Shown here piece after piece: positions 1-7,248 of a DNA stretch of 30,009 bases. Every line of letters begins with the position of its first letter. Position 1 is the first letter of the stretch. The notes under the pieces were generated by a model. The model worked only from the letters and a program-made list of their open reading frames with translations, searched no databases and was not told the DNA's origin. Position numbers and translations under genes: made by a program. This DNA comes from Phormidesmis priestleyi (lineage in GTDB: Bacteria > Cyanobacteriota > Cyanobacteriia > Phormidesmidales > Phormidesmidaceae), in contig QBMP01000005.1 in assembly GCA_003242115.1 (NCBI GenBank), positions 18,899 through 48,907 on the forward strand. The letters are read 5' to 3'.

Positions 1-1
1 C

Positions 2-526
2 TACACCCCACCCGAACGGCTCACGGCTCTGTGCGCTCCTTACGATCCGCTCTTGCTCAACTACCGCTGGCTGCTGAGCGACCCGCGTATTACGACGCTC
101 AGCGTCGGGCCTGCAACCGCAGATGAACTGGACTGGCCGCTACAGGTTGCAGATACCGATGGCGCGCTAAATCAAGCTGAGCAGAAGGCGATCGCGCGAT
201 TAGATCAGGCTCAAAAAGATGCCTTGGGCGGCGACCAGTGCGCTCAGTGTCATGCTTGCCTGCCATGCCCGGAAGCCATCAACATTCCCGAAGTCTTGCG
301 GCTGCGTAATTTGGCAGTGGCCTACGAAATGACAGCGTTTGGCCAATACCGCTATGGCATGTTTGAAAATGCAGGGCATTGGTTTCCAGGGAAAAGGGGC
401 GATCGCTGCACCGACTGCGGCGACTGTTTGCCTCGTTGCCCCCAGCAGCTCCAAATTCCTTCTTTGCTGCGCGACACCCATCAGCGCCTGGGCGGTCAAA
501 AGCGCAAGCGACTCTGGGAAGAATAA
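2..526 (+). CDS. Aldo/keto reductase with C-terminal 4Fe-4S motifs (5' truncated)
   Basis: The reading frame is open from the left edge, so the N-terminal TIM-barrel part lies outside the window. The visible C-terminal part has two cysteine clusters. The first is CAQCHACLPCP; about 45 residues later comes CTDCGDCLPRCP. This ferredoxin-like tail is typical of COG1453-type oxidoreductases (aldo/keto reductase family with Fe-S clusters). The family knowledge suggests an NAD(P)H or ferredoxin-linked cytosolic oxidoreductase, and the substrate cannot be told. The stop is TAA at 524-526. A TTG at 53 could be read as a start but lies inside the conserved protein. The next gene on the same strand is 283 bp away behind inverted repeats, so it is probably a separate transcription unit. 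Confidence 0.85.
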   Translation, partial: YTPPERLTALCAPYDPLLLNYRWLLSDPRITTLSVGPATADELDWPLQVADTDGALNQAEQKAIARLDQAQKDALGGDQCAQCHACLPCPEAINIPEVLRLRNLAVAYEMTAFGQYRYGMFENAGHWFPGKRGDRCTDCGDCLPRCPQQLQIPSLLRDTHQRLGGQKRKRLWEE

Positions 527-599
527 AGAACGCAATTGAATAAGCTGGGAATGATTTTTTTTAATTGGATAGGAACTATCGTTAATCTTTCCTGATAGC

Positions 600-614
600 A
601 TCGTTTCTAACGAT
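600..614 (+). terminator. Weak hairpin after the aldo/keto reductase
   Basis: ATCGTT, a 3-nt loop and AACGAT form a 6-bp stem followed directly by TTTT. It lies 74 bp past the reductase stop. The stem is short and AT-rich, so termination is only possible. Confidence 0.3.
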
Positions 615-624
615 TTTTCGGTGT

Positions 625-661
625 TAGCTTAAACTTAGTAGGTAGCAAAAAGTTTAAGCTA
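625..661. repeat. 12-bp perfect inverted repeat upstream of the chelatase gene
   Basis: TAGCTTAAACTT (625-636) and its exact reverse complement (650-661) flank a 13-nt loop. A second overlapping pairing, GGTAGC (641-646) with GCTACC (670-675), could compete with it. The structure is about 150 bp upstream of the start at 810. It may be a terminator, an operator or a leader RNA fold; the sequence does not decide. Confidence 0.5.
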
Positions 662-809
662 GCAATTTAGCTACCGACAAAATCATTCCTAAAATATATG
701 CTGTCAAAAAATTGTCAAAAACTTTTCAGACATTATTTTCGCAGCGTTCAATAATTCTCTATTAAATTTTCAATTAAAATTAACTACCTCACAGACTTGA
801 GATAACTCT

Positions 810-2129
810 ATGACTTCTATGACCTTGCAGCACCCAGCCGATTCCGTTGCTTCTGATGACCGTGTTGCTGTGCTGCTAATGGGCTATGGCGAAGTGGAAA
901 GCTACGACGACTTCGCTAACTACAACGAACAGGCGCTGAACCTGCTCACCGCCAAATTTGCCCCGGTGCCCACCTGGATATATCCGCCTTTGGCCAAGCT
1001 CCTAGCTATTTTTGATCTGCACGAATGGAGCCATCAGCACGATAAATTTGTCTCGCCACACAATGCCATTTTTGAGCGTCAGCGAGCCGGGGTCGAAGCC
1101 TGTTTGCAGCAGCGCTGGGGTGACAAAATCAAAGTCTTTAAGGCGTTTAACTTTTGTGCGCCGCATTTGCCTGAGCAGGTGCTAGAGACTGTCAAGGCCG
1201 AAGGCTTTAGCAAGCTGTTGATCTATCCTTTGCTCGTGGTCGATTCTATTTTTACCAGCGGGATTGCCGTCGAGCAAGTCAATGACGCCCTAACGAAACT
1301 CGCAGGCAGCGGTGAGCACTGGCTCAAAGGAACGCGCTATATTCCTTCTTTTTATGATCGCGATCATTACATCACCCTGCTGGCCAATCTCGTCGAAGAA
1401 AAAATTGAAAAGCAGCTTGCTGTTGCCCACTTGCCTTCGCAGACCGGCATTATTTTAATGAACCACGGCTGTCCGCACAAAGCCAAAGGCTTCACCTCCG
1501 GCATCGACGAAAGCCAAAAGCTATACGAAGCCGTGCGCGAAAAGCTGATCTACAAGTACCCGCTGATTTCTATTGGCTGGCTCAACCACGATACGCCTTT
1601 GATTGACTGGACGCAGCCCAACGTCACCCTCGCAGGTCAAAACATCATTGATCTTGGCGCAACGGCTCTGGTGATGATGCCCATCGGTTTTGCTACCGAA
1701 AACCATGAAACCCTACTAGATGTAGATCACATCATTCATCAGCTCCGTCGCAAAAATCCGGAAGTCACCTACGTGCAGATGGAGTGCGTTAACGATCATC
1801 CCGAATTCATGCAGATGGTCGCCGATTGGGCCGACGGTCAGATTCAGACTTTGCTCGAAGCTGCCCCGATTACCGTCAACCCCGAGATGAGAGTGCTAGA
1901 CGATCACAGCCACGATCACCCTCATAGTCATGATCACGACGGCGATCACGCGCACGATGGTCACGCTCATCACACTGTTCATGTATATAGCGGTCACAAT
2001 CACGATGACAGCCATAATGACCACCTCAGTGACCAAAGCGACCACACACACGAGCACAACGGCCATGTTCATAGCCATGTCCACGAGCCTGCTGGCAAAA
2101 GCCATGCTCACGCAGAGCACCATCACTAA
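810..2129 (+). CDS. Ferrochelatase-family (class II chelatase) protein with His-rich C-terminal tail
   Basis: The 439-aa protein has a two-lobed class II chelatase body (about residues 15-350) and a 76-residue tail (364-439) with 28 histidines, mostly in HxH or DH patterns. Conserved chelatase positions are visible: MNHGCPH with H219, and GFATENHETLLDVDH with H299/E300, matching the His and Glu metal-binding positions of ferrochelatases. The N-terminal motif reads LMGYGEVE instead of the LNLGGP of classic HemH, so this looks like the second, divergent ferrochelatase-like family of cyanobacteria. The metal and tetrapyrrole are unknown. The tail probably binds divalent metals (Ni, Co, Zn or Fe). 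I chose ATG 810; a second Met at residue 4 is possible. It converges on the GH57 gene across a strong hairpin. Confidence 0.85.
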   Translation: MTSMTLQHPADSVASDDRVAVLLMGYGEVESYDDFANYNEQALNLLTAKFAPVPTWIYPPLAKLLAIFDLHEWSHQHDKFVSPHNAIFERQRAGVEACLQQRWGDKIKVFKAFNFCAPHLPEQVLETVKAEGFSKLLIYPLLVVDSIFTSGIAVEQVNDALTKLAGSGEHWLKGTRYIPSFYDRDHYITLLANLVEEKIEKQLAVAHLPSQTGIILMNHGCPHKAKGFTSGIDESQKLYEAVREKLIYKYPLISIGWLNHDTPLIDWTQPNVTLAGQNIIDLGATALVMMPIGFATENHETLLDVDHIIHQLRRKNPEVTYVQMECVNDHPEFMQMVADWADGQIQTLLEAAPITVNPEMRVLDDHSHDHPHSHDHDGDHAHDGHAHHTVHVYSGHNHDDSHNDHLSDQSDHTHEHNGHVHSHVHEPAGKSHAHAEHHH

Positions 2130-2170
2130 AATAGTCTGTCTATTTTAGGCACTCTTTTGTGTGTAGAAGT

Positions 2171-2222
2171 CTCTAAAGCCCTTGAAAGCCCTTGAGAATT
2201 ATTGGTCTCAAGGGCTTTAGAG
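2171..2222. terminator. Strong hairpin with duplicated left arm between convergent genes
   Basis: The 15-nt arm at 2171-2185 is exactly complementary to 2208-2222. A second copy of the arm (2185-2197) pairs perfectly over 13 bp with 2206-2218 around an 8-nt loop. Two mutually exclusive stems therefore share one right arm. The position between two converging genes suggests a bidirectional terminator, although no long T-tract follows on either strand. Confidence 0.65.
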
Positions 2223-2227
2223 AAAAT

Positions 2228-4891
2228 TCATGTTGACAAACTATCAGATATTTCGTGAGCGAACAAAAACCAGACTGCGCCGACGTCTATTTTTAGGGCA
2301 TGGCCGAGGTTGACGAGCGATCGCCATTGTGATGTAGCCTGCACCGCAATCGGGTCTTTTGTTTGGGCGCGGGCCTTGACAAGATACTGATAGTAGAGTT
2401 CTTGGGTGCGGTAGAGCGCGGGCGGCGCGGCTAGCTTCTCGCCAACGGCAATCAGTCGGTCTATGGCGCTTACGGCATCGGCAATCGATCGCCTCTGTTC
2501 AGATTGAATCGATTGCAGCGTTTGAGAAAGGCCCTGAAAAATCAGTCTTTCAAGCACAGGCTGGGCGCCAGGCAGCTTTAGCTGAGCGCGAAAATGATGG
2601 GCTTCAATGGCAATGCCTTCTAGCTCCGCAACTCGACCAATCGTAATTTTTAAAAGATCGCCTTCGGGTTCGGTGATGTCTTGCTCTAGCGTGCGAATGA
2701 TCTCTAAGGCGCGGTGGCTCAGGGTGATGTCGGCGGCAACTTGCAGCGCCTGGGGCACAGCTATGCGATCGCGATGAAAGGCCATCAGCACCCCGTAGTT
2801 TTCGCGATACACCTGCTCATAGAGCTGATCGAGCCGCTGTAAGGTTTCTTGATTGAGCTGCTGCATAATCTGCTGACGCTCCTCGGCAAACAGATCTTGC
2901 AAAGTGTAAGTAGGGCTAAAGTACTGCGTAATCGACAGCACGCTTTGGGCAATGCTGTTGCTGGTAAAGGCATCCACGACAGCTGACTTAGCCTTGTGGT
3001 ACGCCGCTCGGCTCAAAAAGCTGTGAATGCCGCAGTGAAAATCCCAACCGCCTAAATGCAGCACCGCAAAGGCTAACGTGGCGCTTTCTTGGGTCATCTC
3101 TGAAATAATTTCGACCTGCCCAATCGCCAAGGTGAGTGCGCCTAGCGGCTGCTGGTAATAGTCCTGACGGTTGATGGTGTAGCAGTAGAGCTGATGCTGC
3201 TCGCGGTAGCTGTTAAAGAGCGATCCCATCGCGTAGTGAGCCACCACCTGCTCTAGGCTAACTTGGCTGGGCTGCACCTGCTTGAGGTAAACGCCTGCCC
3301 CCGTTTGAAAATAGTCTATGTTGCTAGGCGCTTGCTCTAACCGACCGATAAATTCGGCCTCTAAAGAAATGCCAGAAACCGCTTCGGCTAATTCAATCGC
3401 CCGCGCTGCGTAGCGCAGAATTTGGGTGCCTTCAGGCCGCGAAATTTCGTCAAAAAACCAGCCGCAGCTGGTGTACATCAGCAAAGCATGGCGCTGCATT
3501 TCGAGTAGACGTAAGGCCGCTATGCGTTCATGGCTCGTGAGCGGATGGGTTTGGTGTTGGGCAAAAAACTGATCGCGACTGCGCAAGGTGCGATCGCCCA
3601 CCACCGCAATGTAGTCGTTGCGCGCTTCCCAAGGATCGCCCAATAGCGGTTCGCCAAAGGTTTCGTAAAGTACTGAGAGGCGATCGCGCAGCCAATCTAA
3701 CGCCGATCTCAACGGCGCACGCCACTGCTGCTGCCAGCCGCCACCACCGCCACAGCCACAGTCCGTTTGCCATCTGTCTACGCCATGAGCACAGCTCCAA
3801 GCGGTAACTGGCTTGAGCTGCACTTCCCAAGTTGGCGGGCACAAGCTCAAATAGTGAGCGTAGCTCGTCACCTGCCAGCCCCGCGCCGGAAATTCGTAGG
3901 TAAGGGCGTAGGCCAATGCCTTTTCGGCTCCCGAACGGTGATGACCAAAGGTTTCGCCATCGGTCGCGACTGAAATCAGCTGCGATCGCCCCGCGTCACC
4001 CTTGTGCTGATCCCAATCCTGATCGCCACTGCTCTGCGGGTTTGCGCCCGACCACGGTCTCACTGCCTGACTCAACCGATCCGCAAAGTGCTGCGAAGAG
4101 CGCAAAATGTCATCAAAGCCCATATCGCCAGAAATTGGGCCATCGTAAAAGAAAATATCAATGTAGTTACGGCCATTGGGCAGCGGCGGCACAAAGCATC
4201 GGTAGGGCCGCGTCGGATCGATTTCACCACTGCCAACCACCTGCCAGTCATCAAAGCCATCGGCAAGGCCAAAGCGCCGACAGCACTGTGCTTGTGAAGG
4301 CGCTAACACAATGAATTGAATGCCTTCACTGATCAACACTTCTAGCGATCGCTGATCGACCGCCGTTTCAGCTAGCCACATGCCTTCCGGATCGCGGCCA
4401 AATCGCTTTTGAAAGTCAGCGATGCCCCAGCGCACCTGAGTGACCTGATCGCGAGGGTTTGCCAGCGGCAAAATGATGTGATTGTAGACCTGCGCTATAG
4501 CATTGCCATGACCCGAATGCCGCAAACAGCTCAGCCGGTCTGCCTCTAAAATTCGCTGATACGTCTCTAAATCGTGCCGCTCTAGCCAGCTCATTAGCGT
4601 CGGGCCGATGTTAAAGCTGATGTACTCATAGTTATTGACGATGCGCACCACTTCGCCCTGATCGCTTAAAATGCGCGCAAATGCGTTGGGCCGGTAGGAC
4701 TCGTGCAAAATTCGCTCATTCCAGTCGTGAAAAGGCGCTGCGCTCGGCTGTCTGCCCACGACATCTAAGGATGGATGCTCACGCGGTGGCTGATAAAAGT
4801 GCCCATGAACGCAAATATGCACCCCCGTAGCTACCGATTTTTCAGGTTCATTCACAGTCTCAACAGCAGAGATTGAGTGAGGATTAACCAT
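2228..4891 (-). CDS. GH57 family glycoside hydrolase with DUF3536
   Basis: The 887-aa protein begins with the GH57 signature VHGHFYQPPREHP (residues 28-40). It carries GMWLAE with E175 as the likely nucleophile (GH57 motif 3), and ATDGETFGHH with D311 in the position of the motif-4 acid/base. The C-terminal half (about 440-880) matches my recollection of the DUF3536 region of large cyanobacterial GH57 proteins. The family acts on alpha-glucans, so glycogen or malto-oligosaccharide remodelling in the cytosol is likely; the exact activity is not established. There is no signal peptide. A glycine run (CGCGGGGG) sits mid-protein. The start is ATG at 4889-4891 with no clear Shine-Dalgarno sequence. 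Confidence 0.88.
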   Translation of the reverse strand: MVNPHSISAVETVNEPEKSVATGVHICVHGHFYQPPREHPSLDVVGRQPSAAPFHDWNERILHESYRPNAFARILSDQGEVVRIVNNYEYISFNIGPTLMSWLERHDLETYQRILEADRLSCLRHSGHGNAIAQVYNHIILPLANPRDQVTQVRWGIADFQKRFGRDPEGMWLAETAVDQRSLEVLISEGIQFIVLAPSQAQCCRRFGLADGFDDWQVVGSGEIDPTRPYRCFVPPLPNGRNYIDIFFYDGPISGDMGFDDILRSSQHFADRLSQAVRPWSGANPQSSGDQDWDQHKGDAGRSQLISVATDGETFGHHRSGAEKALAYALTYEFPARGWQVTSYAHYLSLCPPTWEVQLKPVTAWSCAHGVDRWQTDCGCGGGGGWQQQWRAPLRSALDWLRDRLSVLYETFGEPLLGDPWEARNDYIAVVGDRTLRSRDQFFAQHQTHPLTSHERIAALRLLEMQRHALLMYTSCGWFFDEISRPEGTQILRYAARAIELAEAVSGISLEAEFIGRLEQAPSNIDYFQTGAGVYLKQVQPSQVSLEQVVAHYAMGSLFNSYREQHQLYCYTINRQDYYQQPLGALTLAIGQVEIISEMTQESATLAFAVLHLGGWDFHCGIHSFLSRAAYHKAKSAVVDAFTSNSIAQSVLSITQYFSPTYTLQDLFAEERQQIMQQLNQETLQRLDQLYEQVYRENYGVLMAFHRDRIAVPQALQVAADITLSHRALEIIRTLEQDITEPEGDLLKITIGRVAELEGIAIEAHHFRAQLKLPGAQPVLERLIFQGLSQTLQSIQSEQRRSIADAVSAIDRLIAVGEKLAAPPALYRTQELYYQYLVKARAQTKDPIAVQATSQWRSLVNLGHALKIDVGAVWFLFAHEISDSLST

Positions 4892-5194
4892 AAATAATTG
4901 TTGAATAAGGACAGATCAACAGCGCTTGAGAAACTGCCAGATAGCAGCGCGTTGATTGAGGCTGCAAAACAGGAAAAGTAAGCAATCCATAAAGCTAGCG
5001 ACAGTGTAACTGATCCCCGCAAAGAACAGACTCAGAACAGACCGAAATAACCGTAAAGTACTCTCTTCTAAAATCATCTTTACATCGCTGATGGCGATAC
5101 GGTTATCCTCACGGCTCTCCGGAGCGAACTGATCGTCGCAAACTTATAATGAGACCATCACCCCCTCACAGCCCCTTACAATTTCTGTGATTTT
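4892..5194. other. Intergenic region between divergent GH57 and HEAT genes
   Basis: This 303-bp stretch separates two divergent genes and should hold both promoters. I see a perfect TATAAT at 5145-5150 on the plus strand but no convincing small ORF; the longest minus-strand candidate is about 24 codons. There is no strong hairpin. Confidence 0.6.
5145..5150 (+). promoter_or_regulatory. Candidate -10 box of the HEAT-repeat gene
   Basis: A perfect TATAAT lies 44 bp upstream of the ATG at 5195. No TTGACA-like -35 box is visible at the expected distance, so an activator-dependent or extended promoter is possible. Confidence 0.4.
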
Positions 5195-5887
5195 ATGACG
5201 CAGCTCAATATTGATGCCCTGACTCAGCAGCTAGAGACCGGAGATCTCAAAACGCGTAAGCTAGCCCTAGCGGCCTTACGCGAGGTTCCAGCAAAGCAGG
5301 CGGTGCCGCTGATTAAAAAAGTGCTAGACGATAAAAATGAGCAGGTGCGCTCAATGGCGATTTTTGCGTTGGGGATCAAGCAGACTGATGAGTGCTATGC
5401 GCTATTGCTGAATATTTTAGAAACCGATCCCGACTATGGCCTTCGCGCTGATGCAGCGGGCGCACTGGGCTATTTGGAAGATCCGCGCGCGTTTGATCCC
5501 CTCGTTAAGGCGCTATACGAGGACGTGGATTGGCTGGTGCGCTTTAGTGCGGCGGTATCGCTAGGCAACCTGAAAAATCCGCAAGCTCATGACGCGCTGA
5601 TTTCAGCGTTGGGTAGCAAGGAAGTGGTGATTCAACAGGCCGCGATCGCCGCTCTAGGCGAAATCAAAGACCTCAGCGCTATCGACCACATTTTGGCCTT
5701 TGCCCAATCTGAAGACTGGCTCGTGCGTCAGCGCTTAGCCGAAGCTTTGGGCAATCTTCAAAGTGACAAAAGCCTCTCAGCTCTGCGCTATCTCGCCAAA
5801 GACGATCATCCGCAGGTGTCTGAAGCTGCCCAGATTTCACTCGCCCGCATTGAAGACAATATTGAAGGCCGCATTGAAGACAAATAA
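5195..5887 (+). CDS. HEAT-repeat protein (PBS-lyase HEAT type, NblB-like)
   Basis: The 230-aa protein consists almost wholly of about seven HEAT-like helical repeats of roughly 31 residues. Recurring cores such as VRSMAIFALG, LRADAAGALG, VRFSAAVSLG, IQQAAIAALG and VRQRLAEALG are visible. Repeats of this kind occur in bilin lyases (CpcE/CpcF) and in NblB, a cyanobacterial phycobilisome degradation protein of similar length. The small size and lack of other domains favour an NblB-like adaptor, but the repeats alone do not prove a phycobilisome role. No good Shine-Dalgarno precedes the ATG. The next gene follows after 26 bp on the same strand, so the two are likely co-transcribed. Confidence 0.82.
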   Translation: MTQLNIDALTQQLETGDLKTRKLALAALREVPAKQAVPLIKKVLDDKNEQVRSMAIFALGIKQTDECYALLLNILETDPDYGLRADAAGALGYLEDPRAFDPLVKALYEDVDWLVRFSAAVSLGNLKNPQAHDALISALGSKEVVIQQAAIAALGEIKDLSAIDHILAFAQSEDWLVRQRLAEALGNLQSDKSLSALRYLAKDDHPQVSEAAQISLARIEDNIEGRIEDK

Positions 5888-5913
5888 GCCCTTATTCTAG
5901 GTATGCCTGAGCT

Positions 5914-6777
5914 ATGCAAGAGCCGTATTGTTTTTGTACGCTGGCCGTCGGCGATCGCTACCGCCAGCACGCCGCCTTACTTGCTCAAGATCTGCTCTTA
6001 CATGCGCCGCACGTGCCGCTACTGCTACTCACCGATCAGCCTGATGATTTTAAGGCATTTCCCAACGTTCAGGGGGTTCTGCATTATTTGCAAAGCGTTA
6101 AAGGCTACCACGACAAGCGCTTTGTGTTGATGGCGGCTTTAGATCGTTTTGAATCCTGCCTGTTTGTCGATGCAGATGTGCGGGTGCTAGGGCCATTGCC
6201 TGAGCAGATGGGGTTTATGTTCGGCATCGTCGCGAGATACGGCTGCGGCATTATTAAGCACAGTGCTGAAGGCAAGGTGCGGCCTGCTTTTAAGCTGATT
6301 CAATCGGTTGCTCAAGCGCTCAAACTCGATCTGACAGAGGTGCTTTGGTTTCATGAATTTATGTTCATGATCACTCGGCAACAGGGCAAAGAGAAAGATT
6401 TTTTTCTGGCCTGGGAGGCGATCGCTCACTACTTTCAAAGCCAAGGCATTCACGACGGTGAGGGCAGCGTTATGGGCCTTGCTGCTGCTCACTCAGGCTT
6501 TGATATCCATTTCCAAAGGCGTGATTTTTTTCCCTGCTTTAAAGACAACATCCAAAAGGAAAAAATCAAGGAAGGTAACGCCGATTTCCCGGCGATGGCA
6601 GCTGAATTTAAGACCCACCGAGAAATCGAATATCCGCAGCGATCGCTCTTCCAGAAGATCGCTAACCGCCTCAAGATACAAACAGCCTTCACCTACCGAC
6701 TGCTAAAATTTCGCCTTCACGCCATCAGATCCGACCCCTGGCAAGCACTCATCTCAGCTCAAACCCACAAAAAATAA
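5914..6777 (+). CDS. Putative glycosyltransferase (GT-A-like, DxD motif)
   Basis: This 287-aa protein starts with a short beta-strand-like CFCTLAVGDRY segment. It has a hydrophobic strand ending in a DxD motif, LFVDADVRV with D86 and D88. In GT-A glycosyltransferases this pattern binds metal and nucleotide sugar. A downstream WFHEFMFMITR segment and an HDGEGS stretch resemble acceptor-side motifs of family members that read donor pools from the cytosol. There is no signal peptide. Donor and acceptor are unknown. It probably shares a transcript with the HEAT gene upstream and ends in an intrinsic terminator that overlaps its stop codon. Confidence 0.65.
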   Translation: MQEPYCFCTLAVGDRYRQHAALLAQDLLLHAPHVPLLLLTDQPDDFKAFPNVQGVLHYLQSVKGYHDKRFVLMAALDRFESCLFVDADVRVLGPLPEQMGFMFGIVARYGCGIIKHSAEGKVRPAFKLIQSVAQALKLDLTEVLWFHEFMFMITRQQGKEKDFFLAWEAIAHYFQSQGIHDGEGSVMGLAAAHSGFDIHFQRRDFFPCFKDNIQKEKIKEGNADFPAMAAEFKTHREIEYPQRSLFQKIANRLKIQTAFTYRLLKFRLHAIRSDPWQALISAQTHKK

Positions 6778-6807
6778 GCTGAATTTGGCCATCTTGAGCT
6801 TATTTTT
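6770..6807 (+). terminator. Intrinsic terminator overlapping the glycosyltransferase stop
   Basis: AAAAATAAGCT (6770-6780) and AGCTTATTTTT (6797-6807) form a perfect 11-bp stem with a 16-nt loop, ending in a T-run. The TAA stop codon at 6775-6777 lies inside the left arm. Confidence 0.75.
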
Positions 6808-6841
6808 GCCAAGCCTTAATTAGCTGAACCTCATTAAGTAA

Positions 6842-6898
6842 GTGCTTTTTTATACGTTGCTGGGCACCTTATGCTCGCACGCTGTGCTTTTTTATACG
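6842..6898 (+). repeat. Pair of 15-bp direct repeats
   Basis: GTGCTTTTTTATACG occurs at 6842-6856 and again, identical, at 6884-6898, 42 bp apart centre to centre. Both copies lie just upstream of the small ORF at 6932. The spacing is about four helical turns, which would suit paired protein sites; the function is unknown. Confidence 0.6.
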
Positions 6899-6931
6899 CG
6901 GCGTCATTAGCGTTTAAGGTCAACTATTATT

Positions 6932-7111
6932 ATGGTCAATTTCAAGCTTTCTCAGGCTAATTCTCTTCAGCCACCTACGACTCAGCCCAGACTCAGACTA
7001 CCCTGGCTGCTATGCGGCTGCGCAGGCTTATTCATGGGCAGCGTTTACTTGGCTCAAGTGGACTTGGGATCACCGATAGAAGCGCTACCTGAAGCCGCTA
7101 CAGCCGAATAA
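6932..7111 (+). CDS. Possible 59-aa single-pass membrane peptide
   Basis: ATG 6932 to TAA 7109-7111 encodes 59 residues. A basic, Pro/Gln-rich N-terminus (about 1-22) is followed by one hydrophobic segment, LPWLLCGCAGLFMGSVYLA (about 23-41), and an acidic tail. This layout is that of a small N-in membrane peptide. AAGG at 6916-6919 is a distant Shine-Dalgarno candidate. I recognise no family. It sits alone between a terminator and the convergent gnd gene, so it is either a monocistronic small gene or chance. Confidence 0.4.
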   Translation: MVNFKLSQANSLQPPTTQPRLRLPWLLCGCAGLFMGSVYLAQVDLGSPIEALPEAATAE

Positions 7112-7170
7112 CTGGACGAATAACCCTTGCCCTTTTCGTTCCAACCCCGCTAGGTGGAGACTGTGGTGTG

Positions 7171-7219
7171 CCAAAACCCAACATCAATTACTCAACTAGC
7201 CGCTAACGTTGGGTTTCGG
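7171..7219. terminator. Hairpin downstream of gnd
   Basis: AAACCCAAC (7174-7182) pairs with GTTGGGTTT (7208-7216), and the stem extends to 12 bp with one mismatch. Read on the minus strand it follows the gnd stop by about 30 bp and ends in TTTT, as expected for a gnd terminator. It could also serve the small ORF on the plus strand. Confidence 0.55.
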
Positions 7220-7248
7220 CTCTTAGCATCGCTCAACCTTTGCAGCCC

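Noticed and set aside
1896..2126. Hydrophobic-looking 76-aa frame antisense to the His-rich tail
   Set aside because: The Val/Met richness is simply the complement of His/Asp codons.
4914..4988. 24-codon minus-strand ORF in the GH57/HEAT spacer
   Set aside because: It is too short, has no ribosome site and no distinctive composition.
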